Source of the DNA: Limnohabitans sp.
GTDB lineage: Bacteria > Pseudomonadota > Gammaproteobacteria > Burkholderiales > Burkholderiaceae_C
Direction of reading: 5' to 3'
DNA length: 22,556 bases
Assembly (NCBI GenBank): GCA_023260735.1
Contig: JALQUL010000129.1
Location: 1 to 22,556, forward strand
The stretch's first letter is position 1. Each line of letters begins with the position of its first letter. The position numbers and the translations under genes were made by a program. The notes below the pieces were generated by a model, which saw only the letters and a program-made list of their open reading frames with translations, did not search any database and was not told the DNA's origin. Positions 1-8,400 of the stretch are shown piece after piece.

Positions 1-18
1 CGATACAAAAATTGTATC

Positions 19-1062
19 TTAATGTTGTGAAAGAGAATCCTCTTGACTCAGAGAAATAGTGGTAACTAACTCAAGCTGGGGGCCTTTTTGATCAACGCCC
101 AACTCTTGAATAATATTTTCTGTAGCAGATAGTGAGGGCATTAAAACCTCAGTCTTAACATCCGTCTGATTCTGCAAAGTTTTGATTTCTTGAGTTTGAG
201 TATTGGGAGTTTGCTGGGGCGCTGGCAACTCATTTGTGGGCGTTTGTAAAGGCAAATCTTCGAGGTATTCATCGCCACTCAAACTATGACCTAAAGCTTG
301 CTCTACTTCATTCATGCGTAACTGTAAAAAAATATCTCGACTAAAAGTATATTTATCAAGAGCAGAATCATCTAGCATATTGGTTGCATTTAACAAATTA
401 GCTCTTTGATCAATAGCTCTAAATGCGTACAAGCTATTTCTGAGGGAAACCTGTTCTAGTTGCCAAACCAAATCACCTTTGGCAATTACTGTAGAAGCCA
501 AACTATCTCTTAAGGTAGAGGGTCCCAACACTGGAATCACTAGATAGGGTCCTGGAGGTACACCCCAACGACCGAGCGTTTGACCAAAGTCAGCTTTATG
601 ACGCTCAATATTCATTTCGCTGGCAATATCAAATACACCAACAAAACCGAAAATGGTATTAACTCCCACTCGTATGACGCCTTCAGCAGCAGCTTGACCA
701 TGGCCTTGCAATATATTATTAATTACTGTCCATACACTGCTTAAATTAAAAAAGAAATTACTCACACCTGTTCTAAACAAATCGGGAGTGTACTTTTTAT
801 AAGCTTGGGCAACTGGTTTTAATGCGATATTGTCTAGATTTTCGTTGAACTCATAAGCTTTACGATTAAATGACTCAAAAGGATCCACCTGGCTTAACAC
901 ACCAAAATTTTTGCTACTTTTATTCGTTTGCACTTGGCCATTATCTGAAACAAGCTGAGTGCTTGCACAGGATGCCATTAAAACTACTAAAGCACCAACT
1001 GTGATACCTTGAAATGCTTGACGCCACTTCTGCTTCAAGTTTGTTGGATGACATAGACTCAT
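19..1062 (-). CDS. mlaA: MlaA (VacJ) outer-membrane phospholipid-removal lipoprotein
   Basis: MlaA sits in the inner leaflet of the outer membrane and passes mislocalised phospholipids from the outer leaflet to periplasmic MlaC. The 347-residue product has a lipoprotein signal ending in LMASC, with acylated Cys at about residue 32. The MlaA domain follows from about residue 59 to 265, opening with VDPFESFNRKAYEFNE and containing the family-typical GRWGVPPGPYLVIPVLGPS stretch. Residues about 270-347 form an extra low-complexity tail rich in Q, T and L, longer than in most family members I know. Its ATG abuts the mlaD stop codon (zero-nt gap), so it is the third gene of a mlaFE-mlaD-mlaA operon. 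Only weak Shine-Dalgarno sequence precedes it, which fits translational coupling. MlaC and MlaB are not in view and may lie beyond the left edge. Confidence 0.95.
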   Translation of the reverse strand: MSLCHPTNLKQKWRQAFQGITVGALVVLMASCASTQLVSDNGQVQTNKSSKNFGVLSQVDPFESFNRKAYEFNENLDNIALKPVAQAYKKYTPDLFRTGVSNFFFNLSSVWTVINNILQGHGQAAAEGVIRVGVNTIFGFVGVFDIASEMNIERHKADFGQTLGRWGVPPGPYLVIPVLGPSTLRDSLASTVIAKGDLVWQLEQVSLRNSLYAFRAIDQRANLLNATNMLDDSALDKYTFSRDIFLQLRMNEVEQALGHSLSGDEYLEDLPLQTPTNELPAPQQTPNTQTQEIKTLQNQTDVKTEVLMPSLSATENIIQELGVDQKGPQLELVTTISLSQEDSLSQH

Positions 1063-1557
1063 TTATTGTGACCCACTGTCTAGAGTTTCGGGGGTTTTTG
1101 ATCCCTCTTGAGCCTTACTAAACATAAATTGGCCAATTAAGTTTTCTAACACTACCGCTGATTGGGTTTGTGAAATAATCGCACCTTGTTTCCAAGAGGC
1201 TTCTTCAGAGCCAGGCTCGATACCAATATATTGCTCACCCAATAGACCACTGGTTAAAATTTTAAGTGAACTATCTTTGGGAAAGCTAAATTGCTCTTGC
1301 ATAGAGATGGTAACTCTTGCTTGATAAGATTGTGGATCAAGTGTGATGGTTTCAACACGCCCTACCAAGACGCCTGCACTGCGCACTGCTGCCTTCGGTT
1401 TTAAACCACCAATATTGTCAAATTTAGCAACCACTTGGTAGGTGGGCTGAAAATTGAGGTTTAACAAATTAGCCGCCTGTAATGCTAAAAAAAGCAAAGA
1501 AGCTAAACCTAAAACCACAAATAAACCAACCCAAATATCATTTTTAGATTTTTGCAT
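1063..1557 (-). CDS. mlaD: MlaD, MCE-domain component of the Mla phospholipid ABC transporter
   Basis: MlaD is the membrane-anchored periplasmic lipid-binding ring of the inner-membrane MlaFED complex and exchanges phospholipid with MlaC. The 164-residue product has one N-terminal transmembrane helix (about residues 9-29) and one MCE domain (about 38-116) ending in the typical SGLLGEQYIGIEPG stretch. The remaining ~45 residues are the helical region that forms the central channel in the hexamer. It starts 9 nt after the mlaFE stop, with a weak AAAGAG ribosome-binding sequence, and its stop abuts the mlaA start. Length and domain content are normal for the family. Confidence 0.95.
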   Translation of the reverse strand: MQKSKNDIWVGLFVVLGLASLLFLALQAANLLNLNFQPTYQVVAKFDNIGGLKPKAAVRSAGVLVGRVETITLDPQSYQARVTISMQEQFSFPKDSSLKILTSGLLGEQYIGIEPGSEEASWKQGAIISQTQSAVVLENLIGQFMFSKAQEGSKTPETLDSGSQ

Positions 1558-1566
1558 AATAACTCT

Positions 1567-3195
1567 TTAAATCGAAAACATCATAGCCGTTAACATAAAG
1601 TCTAGACCAAGAACCGCTAAGGATGACATCACAACAGTGCGTGTGGTTGCCTGAGAAACGCCCTCTGGTGTGGGACCCGCCACATAAGCCTGATAGAGTG
1701 CAATAAAGGTACAAGTAAAGCCAAAAACAATACTTTTAACCACTCCGTTGCCCACATCTTTCCAAACATCGACTCCGCCCTGAATTTGGCTCCAGAAAGA
1801 GCCAGCATCAACACCAATCATTAAAACACCAACTACCCACCCCCCAATAATTCCCATGGCACTAAAAAAGGCGGCTAATAAAGGCATGGTAATGACTCCA
1901 GCCCAAAACCGAGGGGCTAAAGTACGAACAATGGGGTCAACGGCCATCATTTCCATGGCTCCCGTGATTTCTTGGGCTTTCATGATACCGATTTCAGCTG
2001 TAAGTGAGGTGCCTGCTCTGCCTGAATACAAAAGCGCAGTGACCACGGGTCCTAATTCACGAACTAAGCTGAGTGTCACTAATAGGCCTAAGGCTTCTGC
2101 GGATCCGTATCTTTGAAGCGTGTAATACCCTTGCAACCCAAAGACAAAACCAACAAATAAACCTGAAATACCAATAATGGCTAAAGAATAATTACCTAAA
2201 AAATGGATTTGATCCCGGATTAAACCTGGTCTTTTTAATGCGGTTGGAAATAATAAACACAACTGAAAAAACAGTCGAGCAGCAAAACCAATTTTGGCTA
2301 ATTGAGACCTAACTTTATTACCAATCTTGCTTAATTGCCGAGACGGATTAGCCGAAAACCTTTGACCCGCAGTGGAATCAGGGACTTTTAAGCCAAAATC
2401 TTCTTCTACGGAAGGACCTGGATAATGAAAACCAACTGGTCCATCGGCCTGAGCGTTGATGTACTGCATGACCAGAGGATCTTTACTTTGCATTACCTCT
2501 TGGGGAGTACCTTGGGCTGCAATTTTTCCATTAGCCAAAATAATGATTTGATCAGCTAATGCAAATGATTGCTCTAATTCGTGAGAAACCACCAAACTGG
2601 TAAGTCCCATAGAGTCGTTTAAATGCCGAATGAGTTTTGCTGCAGTACCCATAGAGATGGGATCTAAACCAGAAAAAGGCTCATCGTACATGACCAGTTC
2701 TGGGTCTAGGGCAATAGCTCTTGCTAAAGCCACTCGCCTAGACATACCACCCGATAACTCGGAAGGCATTAAATGTTGCGCACCACGAAGTCCTACTGCA
2801 TTGAGTTTCATAAGGACAATGTCACGAATCATAGATTCTGATAAATGACTGTGCTCACGAAGCGGAAAAGCAACATTATCAAACACGTTTAAATCAGTAA
2901 ATAGTGCACCAAATTGAAACAGCATACCCATACGCCTTCTTGCGTCATAGAGCTCTTTTTGTGCCAACTGAGGTATATTTTGTTCTTGGAACAGTACCTT
3001 ACCTTCTTGAGGTTTAACCTGCCCACCAATTAAACGCAATACAGTGGTTTTCCCCCCGCCTGAGGCGCCCATTAGTACAGTCACCTTACCTTTGGGTAAA
3101 GTGAGCGATAGATTATCTAAAATGACACGTTCACCGTAACCGAAACGAACATTTTGAAGTTCTACTAAAGATGTGTTGGATTGTGGATTTAACAT
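1567..3195 (-). CDS. mlaFE: MlaF-MlaE fusion: ABC ATPase plus permease of the Mla phospholipid transporter
   Basis: This single 542-residue frame joins two proteins that are normally separate. Residues about 10-250 are an MlaF-type ABC ATPase: Walker A GASGGGKT (43-50), signature LSGG (147-150), Walker B ending in D171-E172, D-loop SGLD, and H-loop His205. Residues about 255-300 are a linker. Residues about 300-542 are an MlaE-type permease with several membrane helices and the family core GRAGTSLTAEIG and QEITGAMEMMAVDP. It would power phospholipid movement across the inner membrane with MlaD. No stop or obvious start separates the two domains. The ATG at 3193-3195 lacks a clear Shine-Dalgarno sequence. 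Upstream on the same strand there is AT-rich sequence with a possible TTTACA -35 (3245-3250) but no convincing -10. Confidence 0.93.
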   Translation of the reverse strand: MLNPQSNTSLVELQNVRFGYGERVILDNLSLTLPKGKVTVLMGASGGGKTTVLRLIGGQVKPQEGKVLFQEQNIPQLAQKELYDARRRMGMLFQFGALFTDLNVFDNVAFPLREHSHLSESMIRDIVLMKLNAVGLRGAQHLMPSELSGGMSRRVALARAIALDPELVMYDEPFSGLDPISMGTAAKLIRHLNDSMGLTSLVVSHELEQSFALADQIIILANGKIAAQGTPQEVMQSKDPLVMQYINAQADGPVGFHYPGPSVEEDFGLKVPDSTAGQRFSANPSRQLSKIGNKVRSQLAKIGFAARLFFQLCLLFPTALKRPGLIRDQIHFLGNYSLAIIGISGLFVGFVFGLQGYYTLQRYGSAEALGLLVTLSLVRELGPVVTALLYSGRAGTSLTAEIGIMKAQEITGAMEMMAVDPIVRTLAPRFWAGVITMPLLAAFFSAMGIIGGWVVGVLMIGVDAGSFWSQIQGGVDVWKDVGNGVVKSIVFGFTCTFIALYQAYVAGPTPEGVSQATTRTVVMSSLAVLGLDFMLTAMMFSI

Positions 3196-3724
3196 TAAGG
3201 CGCAATTGTAATGCTGGGGGCCAATAAAATATAAAAATAAAATGTGTAAAGTTACTGCTTAGACCAAGCAACTTGCTATCAAAACAGCACAAGCTGGTGT
3301 TGTAAAATGAGATAAATTGCTTGCTGATTTTTATCTACTCGATGTTGAATGGATTTAAAAAAGGGTCTAGGTATAAAAAATTGCCGAGTTCAATGCGACA
3401 ATTAGCCCAATCAATTGATAGGCTGATTCGATAATTTTTAACTAAACCGCAACAAGCACTTGTTGAGTAAATCAAAATACACCACCAAATAAGATTCAAA
3501 TTATATCATTTGAAAGATTAGGACTTGGGCGTGTCAATTTGAAATGTATCTTGGAATAATAATTAAATAAGCCAAGAACCTTGTCATAAGTTAATAAGGA
3601 ATACACATAAGCAGACTTTTCAAACCCACTTCCTATTTATCATTATTTCATGAAATAGTCATTGACTGATCATCAAGCAAAGCAATGATAGGGTCTTTAA
3701 TAACACGATCCTGTAGAAAAATTC

Positions 3725-3892
3725 ATGAAGCAAAATACACGTGCTAATTTTAACGAAGAAGACTCTACCAGCAGTCCCAACCCTAGCTTTGAAGATGTTT
3801 CTCAAGCCAGATTAGGCAGTAGAGACTGGATCAAAGGCGCTACGCTAGGTGTTGCAACTACTGAAAAGAATGATGGAGTAATTGGTAGTTAA
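3725..3892 (+). pseudogene. Remnant of a PhoX-type (DUF839) Tat-exported phosphatase, N-terminus only
   Basis: A 55-codon ATG-to-TAA frame encodes a peptide beginning MKQNTRANFNEEDSTSSPNP and continuing SFEDVSQARLGSRDWIKGAT. In PhoX-like phosphatases the N-terminus typically has an acidic/Asn/Ser stretch, then F-x-x-V/L, then a twin-arginine motif such as S-R-R-x-F-L-K-G and an Ala-rich segment. Here the alignment holds up to about residue 46 (LGVATT). The twin arginine is degraded to S-R, and the sequence then leaves the family and stops. Intact proteins are several hundred residues long, so more than 90% of the gene would be missing; the gltBD terminator follows at once. There is no good ribosome-binding site. 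A short expressed peptide cannot be excluded, but a deletion scar is the simplest reading. Family assignment is from memory of the N-terminal pattern. Confidence 0.5.
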
Positions 3893-3912
3893 ACCATTCA
3901 TCCATTAAGCAA

Positions 3913-3934
3913 AAAAGCCCAGCAATGGGCTTTT
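3913..3934 (-). terminator. Rho-independent terminator of gltBD
   Basis: A perfect 9-bp stem (AAAAGCCCA / TGGGCTTTT) with a 4-nt loop. Read on the minus strand it begins 23 nt after the gltD stop and ends in a run of six T. On the plus strand it could also stop residual transcription of the phosphatase remnant, with a shorter T run. Confidence 0.85.
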
Positions 3935-3957
3935 AAGTTGATTGAATTAAAGAAGCA

Positions 3958-5424
3958 TTAACGTGGCAATGTGCTTGAACCCATTAAGAACTCATCCACC
4001 GATTTAGCTGCTTGACGACCTTCACGAATCGCCCAAACCACTAAACTTTGACCACGACGCATATCGCCAGCAACAAACAATTTAGGTACATTGCTACTAT
4101 ACGCGTTTTTACCTTCAGTACTTGATTTAGCATTACCACGAGCATCTTTATCAACACCAAAAGCATCTAAAACAGTAGCTACTGGAGACACAAATCCCAT
4201 TGCCAGTAAAACTAAATCAGCAGGAATGGTTTGCTCGGAACCCGCCACTTCCTGCATTTTTCCGTCTTTCCATTCGACCCGCACTGTTTGTACACCTTTA
4301 ACTTTACCTTTTTCACCAATAAAAGCTTTGGTTGAAATAGCAAACTCACGAGTACAACCTTCATCATGGCTGGAGCTAGTGCGCAATTTCATTGGCCAAT
4401 AAGGCCAAGTTAATGGACGGTTTTCTTCGACTGGGGCTTTAGGCATTACTTCAAATTGAGTAACACTAACTGCACCATGACGGTTACTGGTACCTACACA
4501 ATCACTACCCGTATCACCGCCACCAATGACGACTACATGTTTGCCATCAGCACGTAATTGCCCTTTTAACTTGTCACCCGCATTGACTTTATTTTGCTGT
4601 GGTAAGAACTCCATTGCAAAATGAATGCCATCAAGATCGCGACCTGGTACGGGTAAGTCACGAGATTGCTCTGAACCACCGGTTAACAAAACTGCATCGA
4701 ATGATTTTAATAACTCTTGTGGTGCAATGGTTTCTTTGGCCCAGTTAGTCACTTTGCTGCCTTCAGGCAATTGACCCACCATTACACCTGTTTTAAAGGT
4801 AACGCCCTCGGCTTTCATTTGCTCGACACGGCGGTCAATATGGCTTTTCTCGAGTTTAAAGTCGGGAATACCATAACGCAATAAACCACCTACTCGGTCA
4901 TTTTTTTCGTAAACTGTAACGTCGTGACCTACTCGTGCCAATTGCTGAGCAGCTGCCAAACCAGCAGGACCTGCACCCACCACGGCTACTTTTTTGCCTG
5001 TTTTTTGTGCTGCGATTTGTGGTTTGACCCAACCTTCTTGCCACGCTTTATCAATGATCGCATGCTCAATGGATTTAATACCCACGGCTTGTTCATTCAC
5101 ATTCAAGGTACAAGCTGCCTCGCAAGGGGCAGGACAAATGCGACCGGTAAACTCGGGAAAGTTGTTAGTACTATGTAATACAGCAATCGCATTTTGCCAG
5201 TCTTGACGATAAACCAAATCGTTAAAATCTGGAATGATATTGTTAACTGGGCAACCGTTATTACAAAACGGAATACCACAATCCATACAACGGGCCGCTT
5301 GTGTTTGTGCCTGTTGATCATCTAAACCGATGACAAATTCTTTGTAATTTTTTAAACGTTCGACAACCGGTTGATAACCTTCTTCTAATCGAGCGAACTC
5401 TTTAAAACCAGTGACTTTTCCCAT
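3958..5424 (-). CDS. gltD: Glutamate synthase (NADPH) small subunit
   Basis: GltD is the beta subunit of bacterial glutamate synthase. It oxidises NADPH and passes electrons through FAD and iron-sulfur clusters to GltB. The 488-residue product has the N-terminal 4Fe-4S region with Cys46, 49, 54, 58 and then Cys97, 101, 105. An FAD-binding GAGPAG follows at 150-155, an NAD(P)H-binding GGGDTG at about 301-306, and a C-terminal FAD contact around LFVAGDMRRGQS. Length is normal. The ATG is preceded by AGGA with a 6-nt spacer, and the gene lies 57 nt after gltB in the same transcript. A clear terminator follows. Confidence 0.97.
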   Translation of the reverse strand: MGKVTGFKEFARLEEGYQPVVERLKNYKEFVIGLDDQQAQTQAARCMDCGIPFCNNGCPVNNIIPDFNDLVYRQDWQNAIAVLHSTNNFPEFTGRICPAPCEAACTLNVNEQAVGIKSIEHAIIDKAWQEGWVKPQIAAQKTGKKVAVVGAGPAGLAAAQQLARVGHDVTVYEKNDRVGGLLRYGIPDFKLEKSHIDRRVEQMKAEGVTFKTGVMVGQLPEGSKVTNWAKETIAPQELLKSFDAVLLTGGSEQSRDLPVPGRDLDGIHFAMEFLPQQNKVNAGDKLKGQLRADGKHVVVIGGGDTGSDCVGTSNRHGAVSVTQFEVMPKAPVEENRPLTWPYWPMKLRTSSSHDEGCTREFAISTKAFIGEKGKVKGVQTVRVEWKDGKMQEVAGSEQTIPADLVLLAMGFVSPVATVLDAFGVDKDARGNAKSSTEGKNAYSSNVPKLFVAGDMRRGQSLVVWAIREGRQAAKSVDEFLMGSSTLPR

Positions 5425-5481
5425 TTTTAATCCTATTGATAGTCAATTTAATGCATGTATTGGTGATGACCAAAACTAAAA

Positions 5482-8400
5482 TTATTTAGCCACAACCGTT
5501 GCTTTTGCTTGGTTAGAAGCAGCAACTTGAACAGTTGCTTGCGCCATTTCAGCTAAAGCACGTTTGTATTCATGTGGGAATACTTTGACAAATTTCTGTC
5601 TTGAGTTTTCCCAGTCATCTAATAAATCACGAGCACGTTTGCTACCTGTCCAACGATTATGTTGTTGCAAAAGTTGTTTGACGGCTTCTTCATCGGTTTT
5701 ACCTTGATGCCACAAAGCAGTTGGCATAGTATCTTTTTGCTCTTGTGCAGAAAGTACTTTGTCTAAACCTACCATTGAGGTATTACAACGTTTAGCAAAA
5801 CCACCATCTTCGTCGTAGATATAAGCAATACCACCGCTCATACCTGCTGCAAAGTTACGGCCTGTTTTACCTAACACTAAAACAGTACCACCCGTCATGT
5901 ATTCACAACCGTGGTCACCAGTTCCCTCTACAACTGCAGTAGCACCTGACAAACGAACCGCAAAACGCTCGCCACCGACACCGCTAAAGAAAGCCTCACC
6001 ACTGGTTGCACCGTACATCACGGTGTTACCGCAAATAGTGTTGTTGGTCGCTACACCACGGAAATCAATGCTCGGTCGAACAGCAATACGACCACCACTT
6101 AAACCTTTACCAGTGTAATCATTGGCATCACCAATTAAGTACAAAGTAATACCATTGGCTAAGAATGCACCAAATGATTGTCCGCCAGTACCCTCAAGCT
6201 GAATGTGAATAGTGTCATCTGGCAAACCTTCAGGATGAACTTTAGTGACTGCACCTGACAACATTGCACCTACTGAACGGTTGACGTTGCGAACTGTTTC
6301 CATAATCTTGACTGGCTTGCCTGTTTCAATGGCAGATTTAGCTTTTTCAATTAATAAATTGTCAAAGTTTTTCTCAAGGCCATGCTCTTGAGTTGCTACA
6401 TGGCGTACATCGGCTTCAATGCCTGCCAATGGTTGGGCAAATAAACGACCAAAATCAAGGCCTTTTGCTTTCCAATGTTCAATGCCTTTACGTGTGTCGA
6501 GTAAATCAACACGACCGACTAAATCATCAAATTTACGGATGCCTAACTGCGCCATAATTTGTCGTACTTCTTCTGCAATAAAGAAGAAGTAGTTCACTAC
6601 ATGCTCTGGTTTACCAGAGAATTTTTTACGCAATTCTGGATCTTGTGTAGCCACGCCGACTGGGCATGTATTCAAATGACACTTACGCATCATGATACAA
6701 CCCTCAACCACTAATGGAGCAGTTGCAAAACCGAATTCATCTGCACCTAATAATGCACCAATTGCAACGTCACGACCGGTTTTCATTTGACCGTCAGCTT
6801 GTACACGAATACGACCACGTAAGCGGTTTAACACCAAGGTTTGTTGAGTTTCAGCTAAACCAATTTCCCACGGGCTACCTGCATGCTTAATAGAGGACCA
6901 TGGTGATGCACCGGTACCGCCATCATGACCTGCAATTACCACATGGTCAGCTTTACATTTAGCCACACCTGCTGCAATCGTACCCACACCAATTTCACTC
7001 ACCAACTTGACACTGATGTCAGCATGAGGGGCTACATTTTTTAAATCGTGAATAAGTTGAGCTAAGTCTTCAATGGAGTAAATATCATGATGCGGTGGTG
7101 GAGAAATTAGACCAACACCAGGCACAGAATAACGCAATTTACCAATGTACTTAGATACTTTACCGCCTGGTAACTGACCACCCTCTCCAGGTTTAGCGCC
7201 TTGCGCCATTTTGATCTGGATTTGATCAGCGCTTGATAAATATTCGGCAGTCACACCAAAACGGCCCGATGCCACTTGTTTAATACGTGAACGAAGTGAA
7301 TCGTTGGCTTGTAAAACATAATCGGCTTCAATTACGTCTGCACCTAAGACTTGTTTTAAGGTCTCTCCTTGTTTGATAGGAATACCTTTAAGCTCTTGAC
7401 GGTAACGAACTGGATCTTCACCGCCCTCACCAGTATTGCTCTTACCACCAATACGATTCATGGCAATTGCCAATGTGGCATGCGCCTCAGAGGAGATTGA
7501 ACCCAATGACATCGCACCTGTTGCAAAACGTTTGACGATTTCTTTGGCTGGTTCTACTTCATCAATTGAAATGGCTTTGCTTGGATCAATTTTGAACTCG
7601 AACAAACCACGTAATGTCATGTGACGACGTGATTGGTCGTTAATGAGTTGAGCGTATTCTTTGTAGGTATTCCAGTTATTAGAGCGTGTGCTGTGCTGTA
7701 ATTTGGCAATTACATCAGGTGTCCACATATGCTCTTCACCGCGAGCGCGCCATGCGTACTCACCACCAGCGTCAAGCATATTAGCTAATATTGGGTCATT
7801 ACCAAAGGCGGCTTTGTGTGAACGAATCGTTTCTTCGGCAATATCAAAAACACCAATACCTTCTACCTTGCTTGGAGTACCAGTGAAGTATTTGTTAATG
7901 GTAGCGCTTGATAAACCAATGGCTTCAAATAATTGCGCGCCACAATAACTCATATAGGTGGACACGCCCATTTTTGACATGATTTTAGACAAGCCTTTAC
8001 CAACAGCTTTGATGTAGTTGTAAATTGCTTTTTCTGGGCTTAAATCATCTTTTAAATCTTTATGCAAATCGGCCAAAGTTTCCATTGCAAGGTAGGGGTG
8101 AACAGCTTCTGCACCGTAACCAGCCAATACTGCAAAATGATGAACTTCACGCGCACTGCCAGTTTCGACCACTAAACCAGCAGTGGTACGTAAACCTGCA
8201 CCCACTAAATGTTGATGAATAGCGCTTAACGCTAACAATGCAGGAATGGCCACTTGAGAGGCGCTCACGCCTTTATCGCTAATAATTAAAATATTGCGAC
8301 CAGTTTTAATTGCGTCAACCGCCTCTGCACAGAGTGAAGCCAATTTAGCCTCGACACCTTGTGCACCCCATGATACTGGATAAGTAATGTCAATGGTGTG

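Larger units (their letters stand above)
3196..3957. other. Gene-poor region between the mla and glt operons
   Basis: This 762-nt stretch has no intact gene. The part next to mlaFE is AT-rich and presumably holds the mla promoter. A perfect 7-bp inverted repeat (TTCAAAT, spacer of 6, ATTTGAA) lies at 3495-3514 and covers a minus-strand TATAAT. A phosphatase-like N-terminal remnant is at 3725-3892 on the plus strand. A rho-independent terminator for gltBD is at 3913-3934. I see nothing else that I can support. Confidence 0.7.

Noticed and set aside
2..18. A 7-bp inverted repeat (GATACAA/TTGTATC) just after the mlaA stop
   Set aside because: Short, AT-rich and at the window edge; too weak to call a terminator.
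3342..3434. A 30-codon plus-strand frame (MLNGFKKGSRYKKLPSSMRQ...)
   Set aside because: No ribosome-binding site and no recognisable family. It could be chance in AT-rich DNA.
3581..3600. A possible Pho box (TTGTCATAAGTTAATAAG) before the phosphatase remnant
   Set aside because: Only the first half-site resembles CTGTCAT; the second does not.
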